In this document: one piece after another, positions 1 to 9,693 of the stretch | Numbering within the stretch: position 1 is the first letter of the stretch | Layout: every line of letters starts with the position of its first letter | Source: Aquamicrobium zhengzhouense | GTDB lineage: Bacteria; Pseudomonadota; Alphaproteobacteria; Rhizobiales; Rhizobiaceae | Reading direction: 5' to 3' | Assembly (NCBI RefSeq): GCF_016124105.1 | Contig: NZ_JADGMQ010000009.1 | Coordinates: 80,860 to 144,859 of the forward strand | DNA: 64,000 nt | Position numbers and translations under genes: made by a program | The notes under the pieces: model-generated | Seen by the model: only the letters and a program-made list of their open reading frames with translations | The model's database searches: none | Told to the model about the DNA's origin: nothing

Positions 1-613
1 AACCGCTGCGTAGCGGGGAGTTTCGCCCCGCCGTCAGCACGCGGTACTCCCGAAGATGCGCCGGAGTGATGCGGGGTAGTGTTGCGAGCGGATGATCATG
101 CGGCATCGCTGCGACCGCTTCGGAACTGTGCAGATGCACGGTCTGAAGATGGTTGCGAGGGGGCCCAAACACGATGCCGAGATCATAATGGTTTTTCTCT
201 ACCATGTCCCAGATGTGCCTGCTGTTCTCGACATCGAGCACGATTGGAAGATCAAGTCGAGGACCAATGATATCGATGATTGCCTGATGCAAATACGGAC
301 GCAGGAGTGAAGTTACGCTGCCGATCCGAAGCACCACGTTCTTGTGCTGGCGAATGTCGTTTGCTGCGCGCCCCACCTGATCGATGCCAATATATAGACG
401 CTCCACCTCGGCAAATAGGAGGACGGCCTCTTCAGTCGGCAACAATCGCGCGCCCTGACGCGTGAATAAGGTCATTCCCACCGCATCTTCCAGATCGCGG
501 ATCAGCCGACTTACGGCTGGTTGGGTGATGTTCATCGTCTCAGCGGCAGCCGTGATACCGTTTTGGTTCATCACATGGCGGAACGCTTCCAATTGCCGTG
601 GTTTGAGCCGCAT
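1..613 (-). CDS. LysR-family transcriptional regulator (C-terminal part outside window)
   Basis: Reading the minus strand from the ATG at 613 gives an open frame that runs off the left edge, about 204 codons. It begins MRLKPRQLEAFRHVM and carries the LysR winged helix: 'ITAAAETMNITQPAVSRLI' at residues 20-38 is the recognition helix region, followed by the start of the co-inducer-binding domain. A GGGGGAGA ribosome site lies just upstream of the ATG. The gene is divergent from the ABC importer operon starting at 747, so it is the likely regulator of that operon, and the shared 614-746 region should hold the operators. The effector is unknown; a purine, nucleoside or breakdown product would fit the neighbours. 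The missing C-terminus simply lies outside the window. Confidence 0.88.
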   Translation of the reverse strand, partial: MRLKPRQLEAFRHVMNQNGITAAAETMNITQPAVSRLIRDLEDAVGMTLFTRQGARLLPTEEAVLLFAEVERLYIGIDQVGRAANDIRQHKNVVLRIGSVTSLLRPYLHQAIIDIIGPRLDLPIVLDVENSRHIWDMVEKNHYDLGIVFGPPRNHLQTVHLHSSEAVAAMPHDHPLATLPRITPAHLREYRVLTAGRNSPLRSG

Positions 614-746
614 CGTCTCCCCCTCACCCATAACATTAGGTCATGGTCTCAAAGCAAAAAGCAATTTTTAATCACCTTCGAATGTGGCTAACAACTCCCA
701 AGAGTTCAGGAAAGAAAAACTGGACGCGTTTGAGGGAAAATATTCG

Positions 747-2294
747 ATGAAGATTCTCGCGACTGCCGCGTTGGCTGCTTCGGTGGCATTCATCCCAGTG
801 TCTGCAATGGCGCGTGATCTGACTGTCGGTCTTGCGGCCTCGACGACGTCCATGGATCCGCAGTTCTATGTGGTGGGTCCAAACAGCGCGATGGCGCGCA
901 ACATTTTCGACGGCCTGGTCAACCAGGATGCGCGTCAGCAGATCGAGCCGGCTCTCGCCGAGAGTTGGGAGCGTCTGGGCGAGACGACCTGGGAGTTCAA
1001 GCTGCGCGCCGGCGTGAAGTTCCACGATGGCAGCGACTTCACTGCTGAGGACGTTATCGCCAGCATCGAGCGCGTCCCTGTGGCAGCTACCAACAGCCCA
1101 AGCTCTTTCGCGCCGTACGTGAAGGCGATCAAGGAAGTCGTCGAGATTGATCCGCTGACGATCCAGATCAAGACCGACGGCCCGACCCCTCTCCTCCTGA
1201 ACAACCTCAGCCGCATCTCGATCCTGCCGGCAGAGCAGGCGCAGACGACAACCGAAGAGATGAACAAGGGTAATGGTGTCATCGGCACCGGACCGTTCAA
1301 GTTTGTCTCTTGGACCCCGGACGCGGAGATCATCGTCGAGCGTAATGAAAATTACTGGGGCGGGGAAGTTGCGTGGGACAAGGTTACGTTCCGCATCTTC
1401 AAGAACAACAGCGCGCGCGTCGCAGCAATTCTGTCGGGCGACGTCGACATGATCGAAAGCATCCCGACGGCCGATACGCGTCGCCTCGAGCGGACAGCTG
1501 ATCTCAAGGTCATCAAGGCAACAGGCAATCGCCTTATGTACCTGCATATGGACCAGGATCGCGAAGAGGCGCCTTTCGCAAAGGATGCCGAAGGCAAGAA
1601 CCCGCTGATCAAGAAGGAAGTTCGCCGGGCGCTGTCGCACTCGCTCAATCGCGAAGCTATCGTTGATCGTGTGATGGATGGTCAGGGCACGCCGTCGGGC
1701 CAGGTCGTTCCCCAGGGGTACTTCGGCTTCGAGGATGCGCTTGCAGTAGACGTCTACGATCCAGAGCTCGCCAAGAAGATGATGGCTGATGCCGGTTATC
1801 CTGAAGGGTTTGAGCTGACGTTCCACGCGTCCAACGACCGCTATCCAAACGATTCCAAGGTTGCACAGGCCGTGGGTCAGTTCTTCAGCCGCGTTGGTGT
1901 GAAGACCTCCGTCGAGACCCTTCCCGGCAGCGTCTACTTCTCCCGCGCTTCGGCGCGCGAGTTCAGCTTCATCATGGGTGGTGCAGCGATCGAGACAGGC
2001 GAGCCTTCAGGCATCCTTGGACCGTTGCTCGAGACCTATGGCGAAAAGGCTGGCCAGGGCAATCGCGGCCGTTACTCGAACGCGGAGTTCGACGCAACGC
2101 TCGATCAGGCGCGCAAGACGCTTGACGACGCAGAGCGCGAGGGTCTGCTGAAGGCGGCAACGAAGATCGCCATGGATGATCTCGGCATCATTCCGCTGTT
2201 CTTCCTCGACAACACCTGGGCAGCCAAGGCGGACCTCTCCTATGAGGGTCGCTCTGACGGTTACACCCTGCCCTTCTACGTGACGGCTGAATAA
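747..2294 (+). CDS. Periplasmic solute-binding protein of an Opp/Dpp-type ABC importer
   Basis: This is a family 5 extracellular solute-binding protein (DppA/OppA fold), 515 residues, which captures the solute in the periplasm. The start at 747 is preferred over an upstream in-frame ATG at 684 because it is preceded by GAGGGA and gives a clean signal peptide (MKILATAALAASVAF, cleavage after the Ala-Met-Ala at about residue 22). The family pattern 'TWEFKLRAGVKFHDGS' follows near residue 90. It is the first gene of an operon with a DapA-like lyase, two nucleoside hydrolases and the permease and ATPase genes. Members of this fold bind peptides, nickel, sugars or other solutes. The two nucleoside hydrolases suggest a nucleoside, but that is inference. 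Confidence 0.93.
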   Translation: MKILATAALAASVAFIPVSAMARDLTVGLAASTTSMDPQFYVVGPNSAMARNIFDGLVNQDARQQIEPALAESWERLGETTWEFKLRAGVKFHDGSDFTAEDVIASIERVPVAATNSPSSFAPYVKAIKEVVEIDPLTIQIKTDGPTPLLLNNLSRISILPAEQAQTTTEEMNKGNGVIGTGPFKFVSWTPDAEIIVERNENYWGGEVAWDKVTFRIFKNNSARVAAILSGDVDMIESIPTADTRRLERTADLKVIKATGNRLMYLHMDQDREEAPFAKDAEGKNPLIKKEVRRALSHSLNREAIVDRVMDGQGTPSGQVVPQGYFGFEDALAVDVYDPELAKKMMADAGYPEGFELTFHASNDRYPNDSKVAQAVGQFFSRVGVKTSVETLPGSVYFSRASAREFSFIMGGAAIETGEPSGILGPLLETYGEKAGQGNRGRYSNAEFDATLDQARKTLDDAEREGLLKAATKIAMDDLGIIPLFFLDNTWAAKADLSYEGRSDGYTLPFYVTAE

Positions 2295-2321
2295 GCCGTC
2301 GGCAGAAGGAGGCAATCGCTG

Positions 2322-3203
2322 ATGTCGCTCCACGGCGTATTTCCCTATCTGGTGTCGCCGACCACTGCCGAGGGCGAGGTCAACACCTCAGCCCTTGGCG
2401 ATCTGGTCGAACACCTGATAGCGCAGGGTGTCCATGGCCTCGCTCCGCTAGGCAGTACGGGCGAATTTGCCTACCTGTCCAACGCGCAGCGGTTGGTCAT
2501 CGTGCGCGCCACTGTGGACGTAAATCGCGGTCGCGTTCCGGTTATTGCTGGTGTCGCCTCCACGTCGATCAATGATGCGGTTCAACAAACCAAAGCATTG
2601 GTCGAGGCCGGCGTGGACGGTGTCCTGGCAATTCTGGAAGCTTACTTTCCGGTGTCGGATGCAGGCGTTGAGGCCTACTTCAGGGCGATCGCCGCTGCAG
2701 CGGACGGACGCCCGGTGGTTCTTTACACAAATCCGCAATTTCAGCGGTCGGATCTTAGTCTGCCCGTCATCGAGCGGCTGAGTCATGTGGAGAACATCCG
2801 ATACATCAAGGATGCGTCCACAAATACTGGACGCCTCTTGTCGATCATCGAGCGCACGCGCAGTCGCATGGAAGTCTTCTCCGCTTCCGCGCATATCCCT
2901 GCCTGTGTGTTGATGATTGGCGGTGTGGGCTGGATGGCGGGGCCAGCCTGCATTGTACCTCGGCAGAGCATTGACCTTTACGACGCAGCGCGTGCCGGCG
3001 ACTGGACGCGCGTCATGGATCTTCAGCGTCCGCTTTGGCGGGTCAACGAGATCTTTGCGAAATACTCGATTGCCTCCTGCATCAAGGCAGCCTTGCAGCT
3101 GCAGGGCTTTGATGTGGGCAACCCGATAGCACCACAGGAACCTCTGGGCGACGAAGCTCGCGCAGAGATTGCTGAGGTGCTTGCCTCGGTGGGCGCTCTT
3201 TAG
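2322..3203 (+). CDS. DapA/NanA-family (dihydrodipicolinate synthase-like) lyase
   Basis: This is a 293-residue (beta/alpha)8 barrel of the class I aldolase family that includes dihydrodipicolinate synthase and N-acetylneuraminate lyase. Visible signatures are the GSTGE carboxylate-binding loop at residues 44-48, the catalytic tyrosine in VVLYTNP (Tyr135) and the Schiff-base lysine in YIKDAS (Lys163). The set is complete, so activity is expected on a 2-oxo acid. It starts 27 bases after the binding-protein gene, behind AGAAGGAGG. Being inside a transport operon makes lysine biosynthesis unlikely; a catabolic aldolase is more probable. Its role beside nucleoside hydrolases is unclear; it could process a sugar- or base-derived fragment. 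Confidence 0.9.
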   Translation: MSLHGVFPYLVSPTTAEGEVNTSALGDLVEHLIAQGVHGLAPLGSTGEFAYLSNAQRLVIVRATVDVNRGRVPVIAGVASTSINDAVQQTKALVEAGVDGVLAILEAYFPVSDAGVEAYFRAIAAAADGRPVVLYTNPQFQRSDLSLPVIERLSHVENIRYIKDASTNTGRLLSIIERTRSRMEVFSASAHIPACVLMIGGVGWMAGPACIVPRQSIDLYDAARAGDWTRVMDLQRPLWRVNEIFAKYSIASCIKAALQLQGFDVGNPIAPQEPLGDEARAEIAEVLASVGAL

Positions 3204-3311
3204 CGCCTGCCTCCATAATAAGAAGCCTACAACCGTCCCGATTGTCCGGCTGTCAGTTCCCCGCGGGACTGGGCGCCGGACAATCTACTTAGGCAAGTGA
3301 AGTGAGACCTC

Positions 3312-4271
3312 ATGTTCAAGACCCGGATCATTGTTGATTGCGATCCTGGCATAGATGATGCGATCGCGCTTCTGGCCTCCTTCGTGTCGCCTGAACTCGA
3401 AATCCTTGCAATCACGACCGTCTCTGGCAATCAGCCGCTTGAGACTTCTACCCAAAATGCGCTCAAGCTGTGTGAGCTTGGGGAGCGCACTGACATTCCG
3501 GTTTACGCTGGTAGTCACCGGCCGCTCCTGCGCGAACCCATTCGTGGTCAATACCACGGCACAACCGGGCTTGGATCTTGCAACCTGTCAGAACCGACAA
3601 AGACGCCTGAGCCTGCAGGAGCCGTCGAATTCCTTATTGAGCGTCTTCTCTTGGCTGCGCAAGAAGAACAACCCATTACCTTGTGCGCCCTCGGGCCACT
3701 GACCAACATTGCCATGGCGCTGAAGATCGAGCCATCGATCGCGCGCGGCATCAAGCAATTGGTCATGATGGGAGGCGCATATCGCGAGCCCGGCAACCGC
3801 ACGTTGACCGCGGAGTTCAATATTCTGGCGGACCCTCATGCAGCGCATATTGTCTTTTCGAGCGAACTGAAGATCGTCGCCCTTCCCCTCGACGCCACAC
3901 ATCAGGTGATTTTGACGCCGGATCACGTCGCTCGCTTCAGCGCGGTCAGCGGGCGCATCTCAAAAGCAGTGTCAGAGCTGATGATGTCGTGGGACCGTAA
4001 CCAGGTGGAACGTTATGGCTCACGCGGGGGCCCTCTCCACGATCCTCTGGTGATCGGTTGGCTCTTGGCACCGGAGCACTTCGAAACAAAGTCTGTTCGT
4101 GTCTTTGTCGAGTATCAAAGCGAATTGTGCATGGGACAGACTGTGGCCGACTGGTTTTACAAAACCGGTCTGGAGCAGAATTGTCAGATTGTCACGCAAG
4201 TTAATTCAGCGTCCATAATTGACGTATTTCTCGAGCGTTTCTCCCGCTACCAGACGGTGGCTGCGCCATGA
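3312..4271 (+). CDS. Nucleoside hydrolase (inosine-uridine-preferring family), copy 1
   Basis: This 319-residue enzyme belongs to the IUNH family, which hydrolyses the N-glycosidic bond of ribonucleosides to free base and ribose. The calcium-binding N-terminal motif DCDPGIDD (Asp9, Asp11, Asp15, Asp16) is intact. So are the FNILADPHAA segment in mid-protein and the GGPLHDPLV histidine-aspartate near the C-terminus. There is no signal peptide, so hydrolysis would be cytoplasmic, after import. The 3' end overlaps the next gene, another nucleoside hydrolase, by four bases (ATGA). A 108-base gap precedes it, the largest in the operon. Confidence 0.94.
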   Translation: MFKTRIIVDCDPGIDDAIALLASFVSPELEILAITTVSGNQPLETSTQNALKLCELGERTDIPVYAGSHRPLLREPIRGQYHGTTGLGSCNLSEPTKTPEPAGAVEFLIERLLLAAQEEQPITLCALGPLTNIAMALKIEPSIARGIKQLVMMGGAYREPGNRTLTAEFNILADPHAAHIVFSSELKIVALPLDATHQVILTPDHVARFSAVSGRISKAVSELMMSWDRNQVERYGSRGGPLHDPLVIGWLLAPEHFETKSVRVFVEYQSELCMGQTVADWFYKTGLEQNCQIVTQVNSASIIDVFLERFSRYQTVAAP

Positions 4272-5251
4272 GTGTTCGGCGTATCATAATCGATACTGAC
4301 CCGGGCGTTGACGATGCAGCAGCCATTCTGCTCGCAATCGCATCACCGGAACTCGACGTCATCGGGATCTCGGTCGTTGCAGGTAATGTCGGCCTGACGG
4401 AAAGCGTGAAGAATGCGTGTAAGCTGGTCAGCATTGCGGGGCGGCAGGATATCCCCGTTTACGCGGGGGCGGCAGGTCCGCTTGTGCGCGAGCAGGTGTT
4501 TGGCAAGTACGCTCATATAGGCGCTTTCCCGGACGAGATGGTGCCGCCATCCTCTGTGAAGCCGAAGTCCCTCTCGGCAGTACGCTTCATTGCAAATGAG
4601 GCACGCGCTGCTGCTGCTCGCAACGAGAAGATTACGATCTGCGCGATTGGTCCGCTGACCAACGTTGCGTTGGCACTGCGCCTCCACCCTGATGTCGCGG
4701 CTGGCATCGAGCAAATCGTCGTGATGGGCGGTGCCTTCAAGGCGATGGGCCACCGAACGGCCTGGGCAGAGTATAACGTTTACGCTGATCCGCATGCGGT
4801 CGACATTGTGTTGGGCTCAGGTGTCAAGCTGGTGTTGTTTTCGCTTGATGTCACGCTACAGGCACTGTTTACGGAGGACGACTTCCGTGGGCTCGAGCGT
4901 CGAGGGGGCGAGCCAGGCAAATGCTTGGCGGCACTGCTGAGAGCGTTCGACCGCAGTGATATTGCCCGGTTTGGACGGCCGGGGGGCCCTATCCATGATG
5001 CAATGACGGTCGCCTGGCTCCTGCAGCCGGGGCTCTTCGCAGGCAAGAATACCGCTGTGGGAGTGACCCGAGATGGTCCAACGGCAGGTCATACCTGGGC
5101 AGATTTCCATCGGAAATCCGATCATGTCGCGAACGCGCTTGTGATCAGGACGGTCGATGAAACGGGCTTCCGGCAGTTGCTGGTCAGCCGCATTGCATCG
5201 ATGGGTATCCAATCGCCGTCTAGGAACGAGAAAGTAAGCGCGACGATATGA
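4268..5251 (+). CDS. Nucleoside hydrolase (inosine-uridine-preferring family), copy 2
   Basis: This is a second IUNH-family enzyme, 327 residues, clearly paralogous to the gene before it. It has the metal motif DTDPGVDD (Asp9, Asp11, Asp15, Asp16), the 'AEYNVYADPHA' segment and a C-terminal GGPIHDAM histidine-aspartate. All catalytic positions are kept, so the pair is probably two enzymes of different base or sugar preference and not a decayed duplicate. Start and stop overlap both neighbours by four bases, showing translational coupling with copy 1 and with the permease gene. IUNH members can also act on ADP-ribose-like or pyrimidine substrates. Confidence 0.94.
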   Translation: MSVRRIIIDTDPGVDDAAAILLAIASPELDVIGISVVAGNVGLTESVKNACKLVSIAGRQDIPVYAGAAGPLVREQVFGKYAHIGAFPDEMVPPSSVKPKSLSAVRFIANEARAAAARNEKITICAIGPLTNVALALRLHPDVAAGIEQIVVMGGAFKAMGHRTAWAEYNVYADPHAVDIVLGSGVKLVLFSLDVTLQALFTEDDFRGLERRGGEPGKCLAALLRAFDRSDIARFGRPGGPIHDAMTVAWLLQPGLFAGKNTAVGVTRDGPTAGHTWADFHRKSDHVANALVIRTVDETGFRQLLVSRIASMGIQSPSRNEKVSATI

Positions 5252-6225
5252 GCAGCTACCTATTCAGCCGTCTGGCGCAGACGATCGTAACGCTCTTCGT
5301 CATGAGTGTCCTGGTCTTCGTCGGACTCTATATGGTCGGTAACCCGGTCGACGTATTGCTGAGCTCGTCAGCAACCCCTCAGGAACGGATGGAGGTCATC
5401 CGCGCCTTTGGGCTTGATCGTCCGGTCTGGGAACAATATTTCACGTTCCTGACCAAGGCTCTGCAGGGCGACCTTGGCAATTCCTTCATTTTTAACCAGC
5501 CGGCGCTGGACCTGATTTTCCAGCGCATGCCAGCTACGCTGGAACTGGCCTTCGTCGCGCTGGTAATGGCGCTGATCATCGGCATTCCGCTCGGGGTTCG
5601 GGCCGGTCTCAAGCCGAAAAGCCGCATCTCGCGGCTGATCATGACGTTCTCCATCCTGGGGTTCAGTTTGCCGACGTTCTGGATCGGCTTGATCATGATC
5701 ATGATCTTCAGTGTGTTTCTGGGCTGGCTTCCGGCGTCCGGGCGGGGCGACACCGTCAACCTGTTGGGGGTTCCCGTCAGTTTCCTCACTCTTGACGGTC
5801 TTTCACATCTACTTTTGCCTGCATTCAATTTGGCGCTGTTCAAGATATCGCTGGTTATCCGCCTGACCCGTGCTGGCGTGATGGAGGTGATGCAGCTCGA
5901 TTATGTGCGCTTCGCGCGCGCAAAGGGAATTAACGAAAAGCGGATCCTGCGCGTACATGTTCTGAAGAATACGCTGATCCCGCTGATCACCGTCATCGGT
6001 CTGGAACTCGGATCCCTGATCGCGTTTGCTGTGGTTACCGAAACCATTTTCGCGTGGCCGGGCATGGGCAAGCTGATAATCGATGCAATTGGGGTTCTCG
6101 ATCGCCCGGTCATCCTCGCATATCTGCTGATTACCGTCGTCATGTTCAGCGTCATCAACCTGGTGGTCGACATTCTTTACTCGATAGTTGATCCGCGTGT
6201 TCGCCTTGAGGGAGGCTCACGATGA
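5248..6225 (+). CDS. Opp/Dpp-type ABC importer inner-membrane permease (DppB-like)
   Basis: This 325-residue polytopic membrane protein has the family start 'YLFSRLAQTIVTLFVMS', the long periplasmic loop carrying 'EQYFTFLTKALQGDLGNSF', and the cytoplasmic coupling (EAA) loop around 'DYVRFARAKGINEKRI'. These are typical of the DppB/OppB/GsiC permease subunit. It forms a heterodimeric channel with the product of the following gene. It overlaps both neighbours by four bases. Confidence 0.94.
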   Translation: MSSYLFSRLAQTIVTLFVMSVLVFVGLYMVGNPVDVLLSSSATPQERMEVIRAFGLDRPVWEQYFTFLTKALQGDLGNSFIFNQPALDLIFQRMPATLELAFVALVMALIIGIPLGVRAGLKPKSRISRLIMTFSILGFSLPTFWIGLIMIMIFSVFLGWLPASGRGDTVNLLGVPVSFLTLDGLSHLLLPAFNLALFKISLVIRLTRAGVMEVMQLDYVRFARAKGINEKRILRVHVLKNTLIPLITVIGLELGSLIAFAVVTETIFAWPGMGKLIIDAIGVLDRPVILAYLLITVVMFSVINLVVDILYSIVDPRVRLEGGSR

Positions 6226-7160
6226 GCAACGATGCCAAGAGGAAAGTTGCCTCGGTCCACTCGGAAGATGCGTTAGTCGCAGCCGAACGGATCTTGCCGC
6301 TCAAGCGGACGCTGCTTGCACTCGTACGAGATCGCGTTGCGCTGGCGGGTTTGATCATTGTTAGCGTGCTTGTTTTCATCGCAGTGCTCGCCCCGGTCCT
6401 TTCCGTGCAGGATCCCTATGATCTGGCGCAGTTGGACATCATGGACGGACGGCTACCGCCAAGTTCCACCAGTATGACCGGCACGGTCTATTTGCTGGGA
6501 ACGGACGATCAGGGCCGCGATCTTTTCAGCGCGATCATGTACGGCCTGCGCACCTCGATCCTCGTCGGCCTTGTCAGCGCAGCAATCGCGCTCGTCATAG
6601 GTGCGAGCATAGGTCTGTTCAGTGCTTATGCGGGCGGTCGCGTCGACGCATTGCTTATGCGCATCGTCGACATCCAGCTCAGCTTTCCGGCAATCCTCGT
6701 CGCCCTGATCTTCTTGGCAATCCTCGGACAGGGCGTCGACAAGATCATCATCGCTTTGGTCGTGACTCAATGGGCATATTATGCCCGCACCGTTCGTGGT
6801 TCTGCGCTGGTCGAAAGCCGGCGCGCCTATACGGATGCAGCGCGGTCGATGGCGCTGTCGGACAAGCGTATCATCTTCAGGCATATTCTGCCGAACTGCG
6901 TCCCGCCATTGATCGTGGTTGCCACGATGCGCGTTGCCTACGCGATCATGCTCGAAGCGACGCTCTCTTTCCTTGGCATTGGACTTCCGGTGACTGAACC
7001 GTCGCTCGGGCTGCTGATTTCGAACGGGTTCGAATATCTCCTCTCCGGCGATTACTGGATCAGCTTCTTCCCGGGTATCACGCTGTTGATGCTGATTGTG
7101 GGTATCAATCTGATCGGCGACGCCCTGCGTGACATTCTGAACCCAAGGCAGGAGGGCTGA
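6222..7160 (+). CDS. Opp/Dpp-type ABC importer inner-membrane permease (DppC-like)
   Basis: This is the second permease subunit, 312 residues. After a cytoplasmic N-terminal tail it has the DppC-type first helix, the signature 'LLGTDDQGRDLFSAIMYGLR' and the coupling loop 'YTDAARSMALSDKRIIFRHI'. The gene begins with an ATGA overlap of the DppB-like gene and ends three bases before the ATPase gene, so all transporter parts are co-translated. Confidence 0.94.
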   Translation: MSNDAKRKVASVHSEDALVAAERILPLKRTLLALVRDRVALAGLIIVSVLVFIAVLAPVLSVQDPYDLAQLDIMDGRLPPSSTSMTGTVYLLGTDDQGRDLFSAIMYGLRTSILVGLVSAAIALVIGASIGLFSAYAGGRVDALLMRIVDIQLSFPAILVALIFLAILGQGVDKIIIALVVTQWAYYARTVRGSALVESRRAYTDAARSMALSDKRIIFRHILPNCVPPLIVVATMRVAYAIMLEATLSFLGIGLPVTEPSLGLLISNGFEYLLSGDYWISFFPGITLLMLIVGINLIGDALRDILNPRQEG

Positions 7161-7163
7161 GCC

Positions 7164-8984
7164 ATGAGCGAACCGATACTTTCGATCTCCGGCCTGACCA
7201 CCGAGTTCAAGGTAGGCAAGGAGTGGCGTGACGTCATCCGCAACGTTAATCTCGATATCCACCAGGGGGAAACTGTCGCGGTAGTGGGCGAGTCAGGGTC
7301 GGGCAAGAGCGTGACCGCAATGTCAGTGATGCGTCTTCTCGGAAGCAATGCACGTTCTTCCGGGAAAATCCTGTTTGAGGGCCAAGATCTTCTTGGGCTT
7401 ACTCAGGAGGCGATGCAGACGGTTCGCGGCAACCGGATCGGTATGATCTTTCAGGAGCCGATGACCTCGCTCAATCCGGTACTGAAGATCGGCGAGCAGA
7501 TTACCGAAGTCCTGATGGAGCATCGCGGGCTCGAACATCGCGCAGCATTGGCGGAGGCAGAGCGCCTGCTTGAAAAAGTGCGGATACCCTCAGCGCGGCA
7601 ACGCCTGAATGAATATCCCCTAAGCTTCTCAGGGGGAATGCGTCAGCGCGTTGTCATTGCAATTGCACTGGCCTGCGAGCCGAAGCTGCTGATTGCGGAT
7701 GAGCCGACCACAGCGCTCGACGTCACGATTCAGGCGCAAATCCTTGAGCTAATCAAGGCCTTGCAGCAGGAAGAGGGCATGGCGGTCCTTTTCATCACGC
7801 ACGACATGGGCGTAGTGGCGGAGATTTCAGATCGTACCGCCGTCATGTTCCGAGGCGACGTGGTGGAGACCGGATTAACCGAGCAAATCTTTCGCCAACC
7901 AGCTCACCCTTATACCCGCGCGCTACTCGCTGCTGTCCCGCAGCTTGGCTCGATGAATGGGCAGAGCCTACCCCTTCGCTTCCCTATCGTCGACATGGCA
8001 ACGGGCCAGATCGAGCCGGTCAAGCCGACGGTGGACACGGTGCGCAACGATGCGGATCCTGTTCTCAAGGTCGAACGCCTCGTCACGCGCTTCCCGGTCA
8101 AAAAAGGAATTCTGCGCCGTACGGTTGGCAACATCCATGCCGTGGAAGATGTCTCTTTTGAGGTGCGCGAAGGCGAGACACTATCACTGGTTGGCGAATC
8201 CGGTTGTGGAAAGTCGACTACCGGACGGTCAATTCTGCGGCTGACGGACCCGACGTCAGGTCGGGTAACGATTCAACAGCGTGATGTTGTCAGTGCCGAC
8301 AAGCAGGAACTTGCCGTGATCCGCCGTGAAGCGCAGATGATCTTTCAGGATCCGTTTGAAAGCCTCAACCCGCGGCTGCGTGTTGGCGATGCGATCGCCG
8401 AGCCGATGGTCGCGCATGGCCTTGCAGGCGCATCCGATGTTGGTGAGCGCGTCGGCAAGTTGCTGGAAAAGGTGGGTTTGTCACCTTCAATGGCGGACCG
8501 CTTCCCACATGAGTTTTCCGGCGGGCAACGCCAGCGTGTGTGTATCGCGCGGGCCCTCGCGCTGGATCCGAAGATGATCGTTGCTGACGAATCCGTCTCC
8601 GCGCTCGACGTGTCGATCAAGGCGCAAGTCATCAATTTGCTGCTCGATCTGCAGGAGCAGCTTGGCCTTGGCTACCTCTTCATCAGCCATGATATGGCGG
8701 TGGTCGAGCGCATAAGCCACCGGGTCGCGGTCATGTATATGGGCGAGATCGTTGAGATAGGTCCGCGACAGGCGGTGTTCGAGAACCCACAGCACCCGTA
8801 TACACGCAAGCTGATGGCGGCGGTGCCGATTGCCGATCCGACGCGCAAGCGGGTTCGCCAGATCAGCAATGACGAAATCCGCACCCCCTACCGGGAGGCC
8901 GGATTTGTGCCCCCTTCAAGGGAATATTTGAAGATCGGGGAGGATCATTTTGTCCTCGGCCGGAAGCAGGAACGGGCGGCCTAA
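7164..8984 (+). CDS. Fused double ATPase of the Opp/Dpp-type importer (DppD-DppF fusion)
   Basis: This 606-residue protein has two complete ABC domains in one chain, as in GsiA and YejF. Domain 1 spans about residues 1-260, with Walker [12 protein letters not shown] signature SFSGGMRQR and Walker B LLIADEPT. Domain 2 spans about 290-560, with Walker A GESGCGKS, signature FSGGQRQR and Walker B MIVADES. Each domain is followed by the oligopeptide-transporter C-terminal region (HPYTR). It energises the two permeases encoded upstream. The stop codon lies in the loop of a GC-rich inverted repeat. No further gene of this operon follows, since the next gene is convergent. Confidence 0.95.
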   Translation: MSEPILSISGLTTEFKVGKEWRDVIRNVNLDIHQGETVAVVGESGSGKSVTAMSVMRLLGSNARSSGKILFEGQDLLGLTQEAMQTVRGNRIGMIFQEPMTSLNPVLKIGEQITEVLMEHRGLEHRAALAEAERLLEKVRIPSARQRLNEYPLSFSGGMRQRVVIAIALACEPKLLIADEPTTALDVTIQAQILELIKALQQEEGMAVLFITHDMGVVAEISDRTAVMFRGDVVETGLTEQIFRQPAHPYTRALLAAVPQLGSMNGQSLPLRFPIVDMATGQIEPVKPTVDTVRNDADPVLKVERLVTRFPVKKGILRRTVGNIHAVEDVSFEVREGETLSLVGESGCGKSTTGRSILRLTDPTSGRVTIQQRDVVSADKQELAVIRREAQMIFQDPFESLNPRLRVGDAIAEPMVAHGLAGASDVGERVGKLLEKVGLSPSMADRFPHEFSGGQRQRVCIARALALDPKMIVADESVSALDVSIKAQVINLLLDLQEQLGLGYLFISHDMAVVERISHRVAVMYMGEIVEIGPRQAVFENPQHPYTRKLMAAVPIADPTRKRVRQISNDEIRTPYREAGFVPPSREYLKIGEDHFVLGRKQERAA

Positions 8985-8991
8985 GCCGCCC
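8974..8991. terminator. GC-rich hairpin at the end of the first ABC operon
   Basis: GGGCGGC and GCCGCCC form a perfect 7-bp stem around a 4-base loop that contains most of the ATPase stop codon. No run of T follows, so intrinsic termination is uncertain. Its position between convergent genes (the next starts its 3' end at 9004) supports a terminator or mRNA-end-stabilising role. Confidence 0.4.
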
Positions 8992-9003
8992 TGCCCTCTC
9001 GCA

Positions 9004-9534
9004 TCAGTTTATTGCGGTCAGCGTGACTGACGTGCCAGTCGCGGCGGCGTTCAGGCCGATTTGACCCGTGGCGCTCACAGTCTGCAGATGAACGGAGCCG
9101 GCGGTGCCACCCACGAGGATGTTGGCTCCAATGCCTGCACCAACCGTTGCTTCAACAGTGGCTCCGGAATATAGGCCAGCCAGCGAACCCTGGTGATAGC
9201 CAGCGGTCGGCGCAAAGACTGCCCAGACCAACCGGCCTTCGGTGGTGAAGCCGACATCAAGGCCCACCTTTCGGATCGTGCCGACATACTGTTCTGTCGA
9301 CCGGCTGCCAATGGTCGACTGAAATACGCAATCGAGTTCTTTTGCCGAGCCGATAACGTATCCCACGCCGCCGCCTACCCGGCAATCGAGGGTGCCAATT
9401 TTCACGCCGTCGCGATCACCGGCACGCTCTACTTCGACCGCCCGATACTCAACCATGTCAGCGGCAGATGCGATGGGTGCCGCAACCATCATGGTGGGCA
9501 GGATTGCGGCTGCGACCAGATAACGCTTCGTCAT
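9004..9534 (-). CDS. DUF992-family exported protein
   Basis: The protein has 176 residues with a signal peptide (hydrophobic stretch 6-24, cleavage after ASA at about 24). The pattern that follows, 'KIGTLDCRVGGGVGYVIGS' with 'LDCVFQ' and 'LVWAVFAPT', is the DUF992 signature common in Rhizobiales. Two conserved cysteines could pair in the periplasm. The C-terminus is rich in Gly, Ala and Val, as expected for a beta-rich domain. Function is unknown for the whole family. It is a single gene with GGAGAATA upstream, and no neighbour suggests a role. Confidence 0.88.
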   Translation of the reverse strand: MTKRYLVAAAILPTMMVAAPIASAADMVEYRAVEVERAGDRDGVKIGTLDCRVGGGVGYVIGSAKELDCVFQSTIGSRSTEQYVGTIRKVGLDVGFTTEGRLVWAVFAPTAGYHQGSLAGLYSGATVEATVGAGIGANILVGGTAGSVHLQTVSATGQIGLNAAATGTSVTLTAIN

Positions 9535-9693
9535 ATTATTCTCCTTGGTCTGCGACCGCCGCGTTACCGCAACGGCCTTCGTCCAGCTAACGCTCTTTCT
9601 AGGAAAACGATCCGCCCGTATAGGCCATGCGTCGAATTGGCCTTTCGGCCGCAGATGTGCAATTTAGCGGTCTTCTAAGGTTCCAGGCGGGTC

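Noticed and set aside
672..1826. Long minus-strand frame (384 codons) opposite the first binding protein
   Set aside because: It is the antisense of a well-conserved gene, has no domain and no ribosome site.
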